From Ardenticatenales bacterium (GTDB lineage: Bacteria; Chloroflexota; Anaerolineae; Ardenticatenales; Ardenticatenaceae): a stretch of 8,237 bases of DNA. Of the stretch, positions 7,338 through 8,237 are shown piece by piece. Numbering within the stretch: position 1 is the stretch's first letter; each line of letters opens with the position of its first letter. The stretch is taken from positions 1 to 8,237 of the forward strand of contig JACCSL010000124.1 in assembly GCA_013812995.1 (NCBI GenBank). Reading direction: 5' to 3'. A program made the translations under genes and the position numbers. The notes below the pieces were generated by a model. That model did no database searches. It had not been told where the DNA came from and worked only from the letters and a program-made list of their open reading frames with translations.

Positions 7338-7823
7338 TTAGAGCAGTGTTTCGAGAAGCTCGTCAAGCTGCTCGTGGCTCTGGTTGGCTCCCCATTCCAT
7401 CCCCGATTGAAGCATCCCGTCCCGGTCCTCAGCGGAGTCGAAGACGATGTGGCTGGTCAGCGTGGTCTTGCCATCCTGCTCGTCAAAGCTGAGTGTGTTG
7501 ACTGAGATATGGCCCGGCATTCCCTCATACTCAAACGTGTAGGTGAGGCGCTCAGGCGGGCTAACCTCGCGAAAAACCCCGTTGAAACCGATCTGAGCGC
7601 CATCGGCCGAGCGCTCGATGAAGCGCCAGGCTCCGTCCGGTTGGAAGTCCAGTTTGTCCACGATGGTGGTGGAGTCGCGCAGCCCCCACCACTGTGGGAT
7701 GAGTTCCGCATCCGTGTGCGCCCGGAATACCAGCTCACGCGGGGCGTTGAACACGCGGGTCATGAGAATCTCCCGCTCCGACGGTAGGGTTACGACGTTA
7801 GCAGTTGTGTTAGTCTCAGTCAT
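7338..7823 (-). CDS. AHSA1/SRPBCC-domain protein
   Basis: The 161-aa protein is one SRPBCC (START-like helix-grip) domain of the AHSA1 group, cytosolic single-domain proteins with a hydrophobic cavity and mostly unknown ligands. Recognisable blocks are REILMTRVFNAPRELVFRA (17-35), the WW pair of PQWWG (43-47), PDGAWRFI (62-69), FREVSPPERLTYTF (84-97), and the C-terminal helix GMEWGANQSHEQLDELL (141-157). Length is typical. The ATG at 7823 overlaps the end of the ArsR gene by 8 nt and has AAAGGAG 7 nt upstream, so the two are translated from one mRNA, probably coupled. The ArsR-AHSA1 pairing is common in bacteria, with the regulator thought to control the pair. Despite the family name, the bacterial proteins are not established Hsp90 activators, so no substrate is assigned. 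Confidence 0.93.
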   Translation of the reverse strand: MTETNTTANVVTLPSEREILMTRVFNAPRELVFRAHTDAELIPQWWGLRDSTTIVDKLDFQPDGAWRFIERSADGAQIGFNGVFREVSPPERLTYTFEYEGMPGHISVNTLSFDEQDGKTTLTSHIVFDSAEDRDGMLQSGMEWGANQSHEQLDELLETLL

Positions 7824-8142
7824 TGTTGCGCTCCTTTGCTTGTAGCTCTTGTAGCAGGTCGTCCAGACGGTTATATCTGTCTTCCCACAGGTGGCGGTAT
7901 GACTCCAGCCAGGTATTGACCTCGGCCAGCGGCTCCGGGCGCAGCTCGTACCAGCGACGCTGCGCGTCCTGCCGCACGCTCACCAACCCGACCTCGCGCA
8001 GCACACGCAGGTGCTTGGAGACGCCGGGCTGGCTCATCTCCAGCGCCTCTACCAGCTCCCCGACCAGACGGGGTCGCTCGCGGAGGAGGTCAAGGATGCG
8101 GCGGCGGGTGGGCTCGGCCAATGCCTCGTAAACTGTTGTCAT
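7816..8142 (-). CDS. ArsR/SmtB-type winged-helix transcriptional repressor lacking metal-site cysteines
   Basis: The 108-aa protein is almost all winged helix-turn-helix: YEALAEPTRRRILDLL (5-20), the helix-turn-helix LVGELVEALEMSQPGVSKHL (26-45), recognition helix region SQPGVSKHLRVLREVGLV, and the beta-wing SVRQDAQRRWYELR. It would bind DNA as a dimer. There is no cysteine anywhere, so the ELCVCDL-type metal site of ArsR/SmtB sensors is absent; it probably senses something else or is a constitutive autorepressor. An ATG nine bases upstream (8149-8151) overlaps the -10 box at 8150-8155 and cannot be in the mRNA made from that promoter, so the ATG at 8140-8142 is chosen. That start lies about where transcription should begin, giving a leaderless message. 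It overlaps the AHSA1 gene by 8 nt and likely controls both. Confidence 0.93.
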   Translation of the reverse strand: MTTVYEALAEPTRRRILDLLRERPRLVGELVEALEMSQPGVSKHLRVLREVGLVSVRQDAQRRWYELRPEPLAEVNTWLESYRHLWEDRYNRLDDLLQELQAKERNND

Positions 8143-8149
8143 GGACCGC

Positions 8150-8179
8150 ATTATACCATATTGGTTATATAACTGTCAA
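8150..8179 (-). promoter_or_regulatory. near-consensus promoter of the arsR-AHSA1 pair
   Basis: On the minus strand TTGACA (8174-8179) and TATAAT (8150-8155) are both perfect sigma-70-type hexamers with an 18-bp spacer. Transcription would start at about 8142-8144, on or beside the ATG at 8142. A promoter this strong needs a repressor, consistent with autoregulation by the ArsR-type protein. Confidence 0.85.
8155..8173. promoter_or_regulatory. candidate ArsR operator in the promoter spacer
   Basis: GTTATATAAC (8164-8173) is a perfect 10-bp palindrome just inside the -35 box. Next to it ACCA-TAT-TGGT (8155-8165) is a second short inverted repeat touching the -10. Either would block RNA polymerase if bound by the dimer. 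Which one is the operator is a guess. Confidence 0.5.
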
Positions 8180-8237
8180 GGTATATATAGAATGAGCATG
8201 GAAATTCGTTGCCGGACGCGGTAGGGGCGTTGTAGGG
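8180..8237. other. window end, no gene seen
   Basis: An AT-rich stretch (TATATATAG, 8182-8190) is followed by GC-rich sequence with GTAGGGGCG and GTAGGG at the very edge. Short G-rich units of this kind occur in interspersed repeats of Chloroflexota and cyanobacteria, but too little is visible to call one. Confidence 0.3.

Noticed and set aside
8149..8151. Upstream ATG as the ArsR start
   Set aside because: It overlaps the perfect -10 hexamer, so it would not be transcribed from that promoter.

Overview
The window looks like a piece of a Chloroflexota chromosome, possibly Ktedonobacteria-like. This is inferred from the mix of genes: a choice-of-anchor-Q type beta-helix surface protein, an orphan ComB phosphatase, and an infC-rpmI-rplT cluster whose IF-3 carries a very long acidic tail. 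There is no rRNA or other marker to settle the taxon. The window has no tRNA, rRNA, CRISPR array, transposase or integrase.

Left half, plus strand (1-3835): four genes read rightward. They are the 3' end of a secreted beta-helix repeat protein (1-552); a 617-aa protein that matches no family I can name but has the landmarks of a clan GH-A type glycoside-hydrolase barrel (600-2453); a small Tat-exported protein with OB-fold-like character (2473-3102); and 2-phosphosulfolactate phosphatase ComB (3107-3835). The last three are separated by only 19 and 4 bases and are probably co-transcribed. The GH-like gene is visibly less GC-rich than the housekeeping genes to its right.

Right half, minus strand (3857-8151): all genes read leftward and meet comB tail to tail. 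In transcription order they are an ArsR-type repressor overlapping an AHSA1/SRPBCC protein gene (a two-gene module with a near-ideal promoter containing a perfect palindrome); infC, rpmI and rplT (IF-3, L35, L20) with their own extended -10 promoter; a strong intrinsic terminator; a SpoU/TrmH-family RNA methyltransferase; and an M42-family metallopeptidase.

The most interesting points are regulatory. The infC frame has no ATG, GTG or TTG start at the required place. It appears to start at an AUA codon 8 nt after a GAGG Shine-Dalgarno, which recalls the AUU start through which E. coli IF-3 controls itself. A terminator-like hairpin lies between infC and rpmI, where L20 is known to act in E. 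coli. IF-3 ends in about 75 residues that are mostly Asp/Glu, including 11 consecutive identical Asp codons. The ArsR promoter places the transcription start at or next to the ATG, which predicts a leaderless mRNA. The GH-like gene is the best candidate for an undescribed protein family.
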